Positions 1-6,311 of a stretch of DNA of 6,311 bases are shown here, piece by piece; positions within the stretch are counted from its first letter, which is position 1, and each line of letters opens with the position of its first letter. Below the pieces are notes generated by a model. The model was not told the DNA's origin and searched no databases. It saw nothing but the letters and a program-made list of their open reading frames with translations. The DNA is taken from NCBI GenBank assembly GCA_964633815.1, contig CAZWHW010000052.1:1-6311 (forward strand), in the 5' to 3' direction. Both the position numbers and the translations under genes were made by a program. This DNA comes from CALKZN01 sp964633815 (GTDB lineage: Bacteria > Pseudomonadota > Gammaproteobacteria > Arenicellales > Arenicellaceae).

Positions 1-62
<62 letters not shown>

Positions 63-74
63 ACGAGTGCGCGT

Positions 75-103
75 ATTCTAGCTATTCACCTAAGTGAATG
101 CAA
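75..103 (-). promoter_or_regulatory. sigma70-like promoter of the left initiator tRNA
   Basis: Reading on the minus strand there is a -35 element TTGCAT (98-103), a 17-nt spacer, and a -10 element TAGAAT (75-80, five of six matches to TATAAT). It is followed by ACGCGCAC and then the tRNA 5' end 12 nt after the -10. The GCGC-containing discriminator is the type that makes stable-RNA promoters sensitive to ppGpp in E. coli, so stringent control is inferred. Upstream of the -35 the strand is rich in T runs (about 104-135), which could act as an UP element. The right-hand initiator tRNA has the same -10, the same spacing and a similar discriminator, which raises confidence. Confidence 0.6.
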
Positions 104-166
104 ACGAAAAAAACAAACACGTGATAAAAAATAAATACTTTACTTGACTGGCCAATCTCACAGAAT

Positions 167-243
<77 letters not shown>

Positions 244-255
244 TCAAGAGCGCGA

Positions 256-284
256 ATTCTATACACCTAACAATAGCAATACAA
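256..284 (-). promoter_or_regulatory. sigma70-like promoter of the right initiator tRNA
   Basis: On the minus strand TTGTAT (279-284) and TAGAAT (256-261) are separated by 17 nt, and the -10 lies 12 nt before the tRNA 5' base. The discriminator TCGCGCTC is GC-rich, as in stringently controlled stable-RNA promoters. The heptamer TTAGGTG occurs in the spacer here and also in the left copy's promoter, but shifted by 4 nt relative to the -10. A-rich sequence upstream of the -35 could be an UP element. The -35 matches the consensus at only three positions, so this remains a prediction. Confidence 0.55.
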
Positions 285-376
285 CTACTTTCTTTATTGA
301 ATCGTGATTAATTTAATATGACTAAAGTTTCGCCAATTAATATGTTGTTGTATGAAGATGAAGATGACATTTTTTA

Positions 377-415
377 GCGATGAGAGCCAACAAACAGTCA
401 CTATTCTCTAATCGC
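377..415. repeat. imperfect inverted repeat, possible RNA hairpin
   Basis: The arms GCGATGAGAG (377-386) and CTCTAATCGC (406-415) pair over 10 bp with one internal mismatch (382 against 410), enclosing a 19-nt loop. On the minus-strand transcript the hairpin is followed by UAAAAAAU, not by a U tract, so it is not a standard intrinsic terminator in that direction. On the plus strand the T run precedes the hairpin, so it is not one there either. It lies between tRNA-Leu and the initiator tRNA and could be a processing or protein-binding site, or chance. Confidence 0.35.
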
Positions 416-555
416 CTACTAAACCTTTCATTTCCTAGCAAAACGTTTGCAAGCGACCAATTACATCTTCACTTAAAGTTAGAGAGACATATCCTTTTAT
501 TAACTTGCTTATGCTGAATTAATGAACTTCCTTGCTACCCTATAAAACCATTAAA

Positions 556-640
556 TGGTGCCCAGAGCCGGACTTGAACCGGCACGGCTTGCGCCACTAC
601 CCCCTCAAGATAGCGTGTCTACCAATTCCACCACCTGGGC
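556..640 (-). tRNA. leuU: tRNA-Leu (GAG)
   Basis: This is a complete 85-nt class II tRNA with encoded CCA (556-558). The acceptor strands GCCCAGG and UCUGGGC pair throughout if G7-U66 is counted as a wobble, and the discriminator is A73, as expected for leucine. The D arm carries AATTGGTAGA. The anticodon loop UUGAGGG has anticodon GAG at 604-606, reading CUC/CUU codons. The long variable arm folds as GGC/GCC capped by a GCAA tetraloop. The T stem is five G/C-rich pairs around TTCAAGT. It lies downstream of secG, the same place as E. coli leuU. No clear promoter was seen directly upstream, so cotranscription with secG is possible. Confidence 0.97.
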
Positions 641-681
641 ATTTAATTGATTATCTTTCTCATTAAAGAATGATTTAGCGT

Positions 682-754
682 GAACTACTCTCGATTCATG
701 TCATCGCAGTATTCGTGTTCCCTGTATTTCGTCTGCCAATTCCACTATCTGTTC
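682..754 (-). pseudogene. decayed tRNA-Leu-like relic
   Basis: The first 24 nt on the minus strand (754 to 731) match the first 24 nt of the neighbouring tRNA-Leu at 19 positions, including the ten-base run GTGGAATTGG of the D arm. The 5' GAAC can pair with GTTC at 682-685, like the end of an acceptor stem, and the next base (681) is A, the leucine discriminator, but CGC follows where CCA is expected. No recognisable anticodon arm, variable arm or in-register T arm remains, and the element is shorter than a leucine tRNA. It is most simply a degenerate tandem duplicate of tRNA-Leu; a chance match to the 5' half is less likely but not excluded. Confidence 0.5.
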
Positions 755-785
755 ACAAGCATTACAGCAATCTATTGTAAAGAAA

Positions 786-1214
786 CTAATTAGATTCTGG
801 CACAGCAGGAACTGTGTTATTGTTTGAATCTAATGCTTCAATTTCTGGAACATCAGTTTGCGTCGATTCACTAGGAATAGCTGCTCCCGGTACTGCTGGC
901 ACCTCTGAATCTAAACTCTCTAATGAATCCAATACTGAACCTTCTTGCTGAACAGGGTCATCTGAATATCCAACATCATTCAGCTGAGTATAATTATATG
1001 CCAGACCAATACTGGAAACAAAAAACACTGTGACTAATATTGAAGTCAAACGACTTAAAAAATTAGCTGAACCACGACTACCAAAAAGTGATTGAGAACC
1101 ACCGCCGCCGCCAAATGCAGAACCCGTATCGCCCTTGCTTTGCTGAACAAGAACTAAGGCAACTATGCCAATAGCTGCGAATGTAATAATGACAAATAAA
1201 ACTTTAGCGATCAT
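786..1214 (-). CDS. secG: SecG, preprotein translocase subunit
   Basis: SecG is the small accessory subunit of the SecYEG inner-membrane channel and assists SecA-driven export. The 142-residue product has two membrane helices (about residues 5-24 and 53-73) joined by a glycine-rich loop. The loop carries the family pattern LVQQSKGDTGSAFGGG followed by SLFGSRGSANFLSRLT. E. coli SecG is about 110 residues; this one is longer because of an acidic, low-complexity tail (about 77-142) with 14 Asp/Glu, two VPAVP segments, and no Lys or Arg after R55. In the known SecG topology both ends face the periplasm, so the tail would be periplasmic. The ATG at 1214 is preceded by a good ribosome binding site, AAAGGTGA (1218-1225). 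tpiA ends 30 bp upstream, so the two are probably cotranscribed. Position before tRNA-Leu is the canonical one. Confidence 0.95.
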   Translation of the reverse strand: MIAKVLFVIITFAAIGIVALVLVQQSKGDTGSAFGGGGGSQSLFGSRGSANFLSRLTSILVTVFFVSSIGLAYNYTQLNDVGYSDDPVQQEGSVLDSLESLDSEVPAVPGAAIPSESTQTDVPEIEALDSNNNTVPAVPESN

Positions 1215-1244
1215 ATTTCACCTTTAAATTATATAGTTTGGACG

Positions 1245-2000
1245 CTAGCTAACCGCTTTTAATATTGCAACAAAACTTTTGGGGTCTAATGAGGCACCTC
1301 CAACAAGGCCACCATCAATGTCATTTTGCGCTAACAAATCCGCTGCATTTGCAGGTTTCATGCTGCCACCATATAAAATCTGAATTGAGTCTGCAAACTG
1401 CTCAGTTACTGCATTAGAGCGTATATATTGGCGAATAAATTCATGTGTCTCTTGCGCCATTTCAGGGGTTGCAGTTTTTCCTGTACCGATTGCCCAGACT
1501 GGCTCATATGCGATCACGGCATTTTGCCATTGTTCCACAGAAGAAACATTGAGCACAGCATCTAACTGCTGAGCCAAAACACTTTCTGTTTGCTTTGATT
1601 CTCGCTCAGCAAGAGATTCGCCTAAACAGAGCACAGGCTTCATATCAGCCTGCGCTATTTGCTGGAATTTTTCAGCAATAACTTCATTACTTTCTTGAAA
1701 CAACTCACGACGTTCTGAATGCCCTACTAAAACGTACTCACAATTGCATACCTTTAGCATCTCAATAGAAATTTCACCAGTATAGGCACCGCTATCAAAT
1801 TGACTGACATTTTGCGCACCTTTTAATACAGAAGATGAATCTTCAGAGAAGTTTCCAAGCAAAGTAAATGCTGGACAAATAAGTGCATCTACAGTGTCAG
1901 ATAAATCACTCGCGTCAATTTCAGACAACATAGATTCTAGTAACGCAAGGTCACCATTCATTTTCCAATTAGCGGCAATAAGTGTTCTTCTATTAGGCAT
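1245..2000 (-). CDS. tpiA: triosephosphate isomerase
   Basis: TpiA interconverts dihydroxyacetone phosphate and glyceraldehyde-3-phosphate in glycolysis and gluconeogenesis, in the cytoplasm, normally as a dimer. The 251-residue product has the usual family length. All catalytic positions are visible: N11 and K13 in NWKMN, H94 in GHSERRE, and E166 in AYEPVWAIGTGKTA, whose second half is the phosphate-gripping loop 6. The phosphate site is completed by GGS at 211-213 and GG at 234-235. The start at 2000 is fixed by the N-terminal strand just before NWKMN and by an in-frame stop two codons upstream. No Shine-Dalgarno-like sequence precedes this ATG. It follows glmM after 108 bp, which leaves room for its own promoter, and precedes secG by 30 bp. 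E. coli has tpiA elsewhere, whereas other gammaproteobacteria carry it at this point. Confidence 0.97.
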   Translation of the reverse strand: MPNRRTLIAANWKMNGDLALLESMLSEIDASDLSDTVDALICPAFTLLGNFSEDSSSVLKGAQNVSQFDSGAYTGEISIEMLKVCNCEYVLVGHSERRELFQESNEVIAEKFQQIAQADMKPVLCLGESLAERESKQTESVLAQQLDAVLNVSSVEQWQNAVIAYEPVWAIGTGKTATPEMAQETHEFIRQYIRSNAVTEQFADSIQILYGGSMKPANAADLLAQNDIDGGLVGGASLDPKSFVAILKAVS

Positions 2001-2031
2001 AACAGTTTATAACAAATTAAAATTGTGAGCG

Positions 2032-2074
2032 ATGTTACCGACGCCCAAAACATAAAGCAAGACCTATGCATAGG
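2032..2074 (-). promoter_or_regulatory. possible tpiA promoter with adjacent palindrome
   Basis: On the minus strand TTGCTT (2055-2060), a 17-nt spacer and TAACAT (2032-2037) form a weak sigma70-like promoter that would start transcription near 2025, about 25 nt before the tpiA ATG. Two bases upstream of its -35 is a perfect 12-bp palindrome, CCTATGCATAGG (2063-2074), placed where an operator or activator site could be. Both boxes match the consensus only partly, and a 12-bp palindrome can occur by chance, so this is a tentative call. Confidence 0.25.
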
Positions 2075-2108
2075 AATCAGGACATATTAAAGCTAATCGA
2101 CAATAATT

Positions 2109-3467
2109 TTAGCTGACAATAATCTCCTGAACCTTAGTAGCAAGCTTTTCACAACAATCATACACTTGCTGCTTATCTTGGCCTTCAACCATGACACGAA
2201 TTAATGGTTCTGTACCTGAAGGTCTAAGTAAAACTCGGCCTTTATCAGCCATGAGAGCTTCGGTCTCTTGCACAGCATCAATCACAGCTTGGTTTACGCA
2301 AATTTCTTTAGCGGATTGGCTCGAACCTTCAATTGAAACATTGATCATTTTTTGTGGAAACACTTCATATTCCTGAACGATTTCCTGCAACGTTTTCTGA
2401 CGTCCCGCCAATGCCTCAACAACTAATAATGCGGCGACTAGACCATCCCCCGTAGTAGACTTATCCAAATAAATCAGATGACCCGACGACTCACCACCAA
2501 AATACCAATTATTTTCCTGCATCATTTGCAGCACATAGCGATCACCCACTGCGGCACGTGCAAAAGGAATATCTAAATAATTAAACCGTTTTTCTAATCC
2601 AAGGTTTGTCATTAATGTTCCAACAACACCTCCAATTAGCTCTCCCTTGACTTGTTTGCTTGATGTCAACACATATAACAACTGATCGCCATCAACGATG
2701 GCGCCAGTGTGATCCACCATCATCACTCGATCCGCATCACCATCAAACGCTATACCTAGATCACATTGCTCTTCCAAAACGAAAGCTTGTAAATCAGACA
2801 TGTGAGTAGAACCGCACAGATCATTGATATTAAAACCATTCGGCAAGTTATGCATAATAGACACAGTAGCACCAAGTTCAGTGAACACTTTTGGAGCCAC
2901 TTGATAGGCTGCACCATTAGCGCAATCAATTGCAACTTTTAAACCTTTTAAGTTCGTTTCAGGTGCCAACGCACCTTTGCAAAATTCGATATAACGTTCA
3001 GCCGCAGAAACCATTCGACTAGCTTTACCTAAATCCTTTGGTTCAACTGTTTCCATTGATTCTAATAATGTTTGTTCAATTTCTATTTCAAGTTCGTCAG
3101 AGATTTTGAATCCATCTGCTGAGAAAAACTTAATACCATTATCATAAAAAGGATTATGCGACGCGCTGATTACAACACCTGCCGTCGCTCTAGCCGAGCG
3201 AGTTAAATAGGCAATTGCCGGTGTAGGAACAGGCCCTAGCATAACCACATCCATACCTGCCGATGAAATACCTGCTTCGAGAGCCGACTCTAAGATATAA
3301 CCAGATACCCTAGTATCTTTTCCGATCAAAATTTGGCCTTTACCAAAATTTTTGCGCATAACAGTACCTACAGCCCAACCGAGCTTTAGCACTGTTAAAG
3401 GTGTAATTGGGTCAATTCCAAAACGGCCACGAATTCCATCGGTACCAAAAAAGTTTCTTTTTACCAT
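2109..3467 (-). CDS. glmM: phosphoglucosamine mutase
   Basis: GlmM converts glucosamine-6-phosphate to glucosamine-1-phosphate, the cytoplasmic step leading to UDP-GlcNAc for peptidoglycan and LPS. The 452-residue product is close to the E. coli length (445). It starts with the signature FFGTDGIRGR. The phosphoserine loop is ISASHNP, with S103 as the expected phosphorylated residue. The metal loop DGDADR has D242, D244 and D246. The sugar-binding loop is GGESSGH (324-330), and the C-terminal phosphate-binding loop is RPSGTEPLIR (415-424). The GGESSGH form and the sequence as a whole fit GlmM over other phosphohexomutases, as does its place after folP. The ATG at 3467 begins the conserved N terminus; the only upstream purine stretch is the A-rich AAAAAAAGA, a weak ribosome binding site. 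The 106-bp spacer from folP has no clear terminator. Confidence 0.97.
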   Translation of the reverse strand: MVKRNFFGTDGIRGRFGIDPITPLTVLKLGWAVGTVMRKNFGKGQILIGKDTRVSGYILESALEAGISSAGMDVVMLGPVPTPAIAYLTRSARATAGVVISASHNPFYDNGIKFFSADGFKISDELEIEIEQTLLESMETVEPKDLGKASRMVSAAERYIEFCKGALAPETNLKGLKVAIDCANGAAYQVAPKVFTELGATVSIMHNLPNGFNINDLCGSTHMSDLQAFVLEEQCDLGIAFDGDADRVMMVDHTGAIVDGDQLLYVLTSSKQVKGELIGGVVGTLMTNLGLEKRFNYLDIPFARAAVGDRYVLQMMQENNWYFGGESSGHLIYLDKSTTGDGLVAALLVVEALAGRQKTLQEIVQEYEVFPQKMINVSIEGSSQSAKEICVNQAVIDAVQETEALMADKGRVLLRPSGTEPLIRVMVEGQDKQQVYDCCEKLATKVQEIIVS

Positions 3468-3573
3468 TCTTTTTTTGCTTTATTTTATAGCGTTAATAAC
3501 TTCAGGTAGATAGTGTAAACAATAATGCCTTAGAAAACTTCTGACTCAGAGAATTATTCCACAGATTAAGACA

Positions 3574-4389
3574 TTATTGATATTGCGCAACCGCTTCAAC
3601 CAAACGCACAGCATCATATGACGCTTGTACATCATGAACACGAACAATTTTCGCACCATTCAATGCAGCTTGCGCAGCTAGAGCAATGCTCGCCGGCATC
3701 CGCTCATCAACAGCTCTATTTAACAACTGACCCAGCATTGATTTTCGTGAGCCTCCAATTAATACTGGATAACCCAATCTGCACAAATCAGGAACAGCGG
3801 CTAACAAGCGTAGATTATGCTCAATCTCTTTACCAAAACCTAAACCTGGATCAAGAATAATATTTTCAGACTTGATGCCTGCAATCTCACATCTGTGAGC
3901 GATATCCACTAAAAACTCACTCACTTCTAAAACAACATTTTGATACTCAGGATTTGCTTGCATAGTACGAGGTTCACCCTGCATATGCATTACACAAATG
4001 GGTAATTGAGAGTTTGCAACCACACTAATGCTATCAGGATCAGATAAAGCTGTGACATCATTGAGCATATCAACTCCAGCCGCAACTGCCTCTTGCATAA
4101 CCTTTGCCTTACTAGTGTCAATTGAGACCTTAATATCAAATTCAGCTTTCAAAGCTTGAATCACTGGAATGACTCGGTCTAATTCTTCAACCAAACCGAC
4201 TGGTTGTGCTCTGGGCCGGGTTGATTCGCCGCCAACATCCAAAATATCCGCACCTTCAGTAATAAGTTGCTCAGCATGAGCTAGCGCCTTATCCAATGAA
4301 TTCAGCTTGCCCCCATCAGAAAAAGAATCGGGGGTGACATTCATCACCCCCATAATCAAACACTTCTTTGTTTTAAGCCATTGAGTCAT
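3574..4389 (-). CDS. folP: dihydropteroate synthase
   Basis: FolP condenses 6-hydroxymethyl-dihydropterin pyrophosphate with p-aminobenzoate to dihydropteroate in folate synthesis and is the target of sulfonamides. The 271-residue TIM-barrel protein shows every signature: MNVTPDSFSDGG (N17), GGESTRPR (T57, R58, P59), SIDTSK (D91), LNDV (N110), ILDPGLGFGK (D180), GGSRKS (K216), and VRVHD (R250, H252). These align with the E. coli residues at a constant offset of five. The positions often altered in sulfonamide-resistant enzymes (F23 and P59 here) carry the sensitive residues, so nothing suggests a resistance allele. The ATG at 4389 has AAGGG at 4397-4401, 7 nt upstream. The gene lies 37 bp after ftsH and is probably in the same transcript, as in E. 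coli. Confidence 0.97.
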   Translation of the reverse strand: MTQWLKTKKCLIMGVMNVTPDSFSDGGKLNSLDKALAHAEQLITEGADILDVGGESTRPRAQPVGLVEELDRVIPVIQALKAEFDIKVSIDTSKAKVMQEAVAAGVDMLNDVTALSDPDSISVVANSQLPICVMHMQGEPRTMQANPEYQNVVLEVSEFLVDIAHRCEIAGIKSENIILDPGLGFGKEIEHNLRLLAAVPDLCRLGYPVLIGGSRKSMLGQLLNRAVDERMPASIALAAQAALNGAKIVRVHDVQASYDAVRLVEAVAQYQ

Positions 4390-4426
4390 GGCAAAACCCT
4401 TGGTTAATTCTCCAGATTGTCAGAGT

Positions 4427-6311
4427 TTATTCTGGCAATGGAGAGCCCAGGTCTGGATTAATATCACGCTCATCTGACGCCTTATCTTCAGAGTCAGAAG
4501 ATGGACCAGAAGAAGGCTTATCATCAATGTCATCTGGGCCTTTTGGCGTTATGCCCTTCATAATGTCATCAATCTGTTGGCTATCTAACGTTTCCCATTC
4601 CAACAAATATTTAGTCATACTTTCGACAATATCGCGCTTCTCTTCAAGAATTTTACGCGCACGATCATATTGAATATCAATAATGTTATTGATTTCTTCA
4701 TCAATAATTTTTGCGGTATCTTCACTGACTGTTTTGTTTTCAGTAATACCCTGATCATAACTATAGACACGAGTACCTAGCTTGTCGCTCATACCCCAAT
4801 GCACAACCATATTTCTGGCGGTTTCAGTCGCACTTTGGAAATCACTTGAAGCACCTGTAGACATTTGATCCATGAATATTTCTTCTGCAATTCGCCCGCC
4901 AAGAGCAATCGCCACTCTAGCTAATAAATATTCACGCGTTGTCGATACTTTATCTTTCTCAGGTGAACTCATCATAAAACCAAGCGCACGACCACGAGGA
5001 ATAATCGTAACTTTATGCACAGGGTCAGCTTCTTTTTCTAGAGTTTTGGCAACAACTGTGTGGCCAGACTCATGATATGCCGTGTTCTTCAAATCTTCTT
5101 CGCTCATAACTGCTGAACGACGCTCAGGCCCCATCACTACTTTTTCTCGGGCTTTTTCAAAGTCATCTTTTGTAACCAACTTCTTACCTGCTCTCGCAGC
5201 AAAAAGCGCTGCCTCATTGACAAGGTTTTCAAGCTGAGCGCCAGAGAACATTGGCGTAGTGCGTGCGATAGATTTCAAATCAACATCATCACCTAAAGGT
5301 ACTTTGCGCGAATGAATTTTCAAAATGAATTCACGGCCACGAATATCTGGTAATGGCACATTCACTTGACGGTCAAACCTGCCAGGACGAAGTAATGCAG
5401 GATCTAATACATCTGGACGGTTAGTTGCCGCAATAACAATAATACCTTCGCTACCTTCAAAACCATCCATCTCAACCAATAATTGGTTGAGTGTTTGCTC
5501 ACGTTCATCATTACCGCCACCAACACCTGAACCACGCTTACGGCCAACGGCATCGATCTCGTCAATGAAAATAATACAAGGAGCGTTTTTCTTGGCTTGA
5601 TCAAACATATCACGAACACGTGAAGCACCAACACCAACAAACATCTCAACAAAATCAGAACCCGAAATTGAAAAGAAAGGTACTTCTGCCTCACCGGCAA
5701 TTGCCTTTGCCAACAAAGTTTTACCTGTACCAGGACTGCCTGTCATTAATACGCCTTGTGGGATACGGCCACCCAAAGCTTGGAATTTAGACGGGTCACG
5801 CAAGAAATCGACAATTTCTTGCACCTCTTCTTTTGCTTCTTCAACTCCAGCCACATCTTTGAATGTAATGCTGTTATTTTCTTTATTAAGCATGCGCGCT
5901 TTGCTTTTACCAAAACTCATTGCGCCACCTTTGCCACCACCTTGCATTTGGCGCATGAGATATACCCACACACCAATAAATAATACTAAAGGCAATAAGT
6001 TCAATAATAAGCTGGCTAGAAAACTACGGCCTTCTACTTGCTTAGCTTCTATCTCAACACCTTTATTAATCAAGGTGTCAATCAACTCAGGATCTTCCGG
6101 CATGACGACTTCAAAACCGCTGCCATCACTTAATTGGCCACGAATAATGTCACCTTGTATCAACACTCTATTCACTTCACCAGCATCAACACTCTCCAGA
6201 AACTTAGAATAATTGAAATTGTTCGATAGACGCCCAGAATCTGACTGCCCGCCAAAATTATCCATAACTGCACTAAATATGAATGTCATAATGAGTGCGA
6301 AAATAATGTAC
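4427..6311 (-). CDS. ftsH: FtsH, ATP-dependent membrane zinc protease, 5' end cut by window edge
   Basis: FtsH is a hexameric inner-membrane AAA+ metalloprotease that extracts and degrades membrane proteins and short-lived regulators. Numbering from the ATG at 6289 there are 620 residues: periplasmic domain (about 20-90), second membrane helix (about 91-111), Walker A GSPGTGKT (184-191), pore motif FVG (217-219), Walker B IIFIDEID (239-246), second region of homology with RPGRFDR (301-307), zinc site HESGH (406-410) with D483 as likely third ligand, and an acidic tail from about 585. That ATG is not the true start: the frame stays open to 6311 and adds YIIFALI, completing the first membrane helix, so the first few codons lie outside. 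Compared with E. coli, the segment between KLG and the VSEDTAKIID helix (about 505-521) is shorter and lacks the FLGR motif. folP follows after 37 bp. Confidence 0.97.
   Translation of the reverse strand, partial: YIIFALIMTFIFSAVMDNFGGQSDSGRLSNNFNYSKFLESVDAGEVNRVLIQGDIIRGQLSDGSGFEVVMPEDPELIDTLINKGVEIEAKQVEGRSFLASLLLNLLPLVLFIGVWVYLMRQMQGGGKGGAMSFGKSKARMLNKENNSITFKDVAGVEEAKEEVQEIVDFLRDPSKFQALGGRIPQGVLMTGSPGTGKTLLAKAIAGEAEVPFFSISGSDFVEMFVGVGASRVRDMFDQAKKNAPCIIFIDEIDAVGRKRGSGVGGGNDEREQTLNQLLVEMDGFEGSEGIIVIAATNRPDVLDPALLRPGRFDRQVNVPLPDIRGREFILKIHSRKVPLGDDVDLKSIARTTPMFSGAQLENLVNEAALFAARAGKKLVTKDDFEKAREKVVMGPERRSAVMSEEDLKNTAYHESGHTVVAKTLEKEADPVHKVTIIPRGRALGFMMSSPEKDKVSTTREYLLARVAIALGGRIAEEIFMDQMSTGASSDFQSATETARNMVVHWGMSDKLGTRVYSYDQGITENKTVSEDTAKIIDEEINNIIDIQYDRARKILEEKRDIVESMTKYLLEWETLDSQQIDDIMKGITPKGPDDIDDKPSSGPSSDSEDKASDERDINPDLGSPLPE

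Larger units (their letters stand above)
244..555. other. 312-bp gene-free spacer between tRNA-Leu and initiator tRNA
   Basis: No protein-coding gene or further RNA gene is convincing here. The stretch is AT-rich. Its left end holds the initiator tRNA promoter (256-284). Near the middle is an imperfect 10-bp inverted repeat (377-386 and 406-415). A short repeat of ATGAAG occurs near 352-366. No hairpin followed by a T run was found on either strand, so whether the secG/tRNA-Leu transcript ends here cannot be decided. The only short open frames lack a ribosome binding site. Confidence 0.5.

Noticed and set aside
352..411. Plus-strand 19-codon open frame starting with repeated ATG AAG
   Set aside because: It has no ribosome binding site, is very short, and its sequence is mostly the hairpin region; nothing supports translation.
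2091..2114. AGCTAA/TTAGCT inverted repeat overlapping the glmM stop, as a terminator
   Set aside because: The stem is six AT-rich pairs with a 12-nt loop and only a short TTTAAT follows; too weak to call.
2191..2376. Plus-strand open frame antisense to glmM
   Set aside because: It lies wholly within the well-supported glmM gene, and its predicted protein resembles no family I know; it is a shadow frame.
3468..3520. Promoter upstream of glmM based on TATAAA in the AT-rich leader
   Set aside because: No acceptable -35 element is found at 16-18 nt; AT-rich leaders give such -10 matches by chance.
3618..3860. Plus-strand open frame antisense to folP
   Set aside because: It overlaps conserved folP motifs on the opposite strand and has no recognisable domain or ribosome binding site.
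3574..4389. folP as a sulfonamide-resistance determinant
   Set aside because: It is the chromosomal gene in its usual operon place, with sensitive-type residues at the key positions and no mobile element nearby.
5404..5700. Minus-strand open frame in another phase inside ftsH
   Set aside because: It covers the Walker B and SRH coding region of ftsH in a different frame; hydrophobic runs are an artefact of the frame shift.
5756..6212. Plus-strand open frames antisense to the ftsH N-terminal half
   Set aside because: Two mutually overlapping frames opposite a strongly conserved gene, with no domain or leader signals.

Overview
The window looks like a housekeeping chromosomal locus of a gammaproteobacterium with a low to moderate G+C content. 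This is judged by eye from AT-rich spacers and codon choice. Everything confidently identified lies on the minus strand, so transcription runs from right to left. The order ftsH - folP - glmM - tpiA - secG - tRNA-Leu(GAG) - initiator tRNA matches the well-known gammaproteobacterial arrangement ftsH-folP-glmM-secG-leuU-metY (followed in E. coli by rimP-nusA-infB). Here tpiA sits between glmM and secG, as I recall it does in pseudomonads and several other non-enteric gammaproteobacteria. No mobile element, CRISPR array, phage gene or foreign-looking segment was seen. The genus cannot be named from this sequence.

Layout in the direction of transcription: ftsH (4427-6311) is cut by the right edge, because its reading frame is open through the last base and part of its first membrane helix lies upstream of the first in-window ATG. 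folP follows after 37 bp, glmM after a further 106 bp, tpiA after 108 bp, and secG after 30 bp. A 145-bp spacer between secG and tRNA-Leu contains what appears to be a decayed tRNA-Leu copy (about 682-754). tRNA-Leu(GAG) is at 556-640. A 312-bp gene-free spacer follows, then an intact initiator tRNA (167-243), and a second near-identical initiator tRNA (1-62) that runs off the left edge.

The genes do not form one pathway but share a theme of growth and envelope supply. FtsH degrades membrane and regulatory proteins, FolP makes dihydropteroate for folate, and GlmM makes glucosamine-1-phosphate for peptidoglycan and LPS. TpiA interconverts triose phosphates, SecG helps protein export, and the tRNAs serve translation. 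Formyl-Met-tRNA needs a folate one-carbon donor, a loose functional link between folP and the initiator tRNAs.

I found no new multi-gene system. The points most worth a second look are in the RNA part: tandem initiator tRNAs, each behind its own sigma70-like promoter with a GC-rich discriminator; a U1-U72 acceptor mismatch in place of the usual C1-A72; and a tRNA-Leu-like relic. Smaller points are a shortened segment in the FtsH protease domain, a basic-residue-free acidic tail on SecG, and a tpiA start without a visible ribosome binding site.
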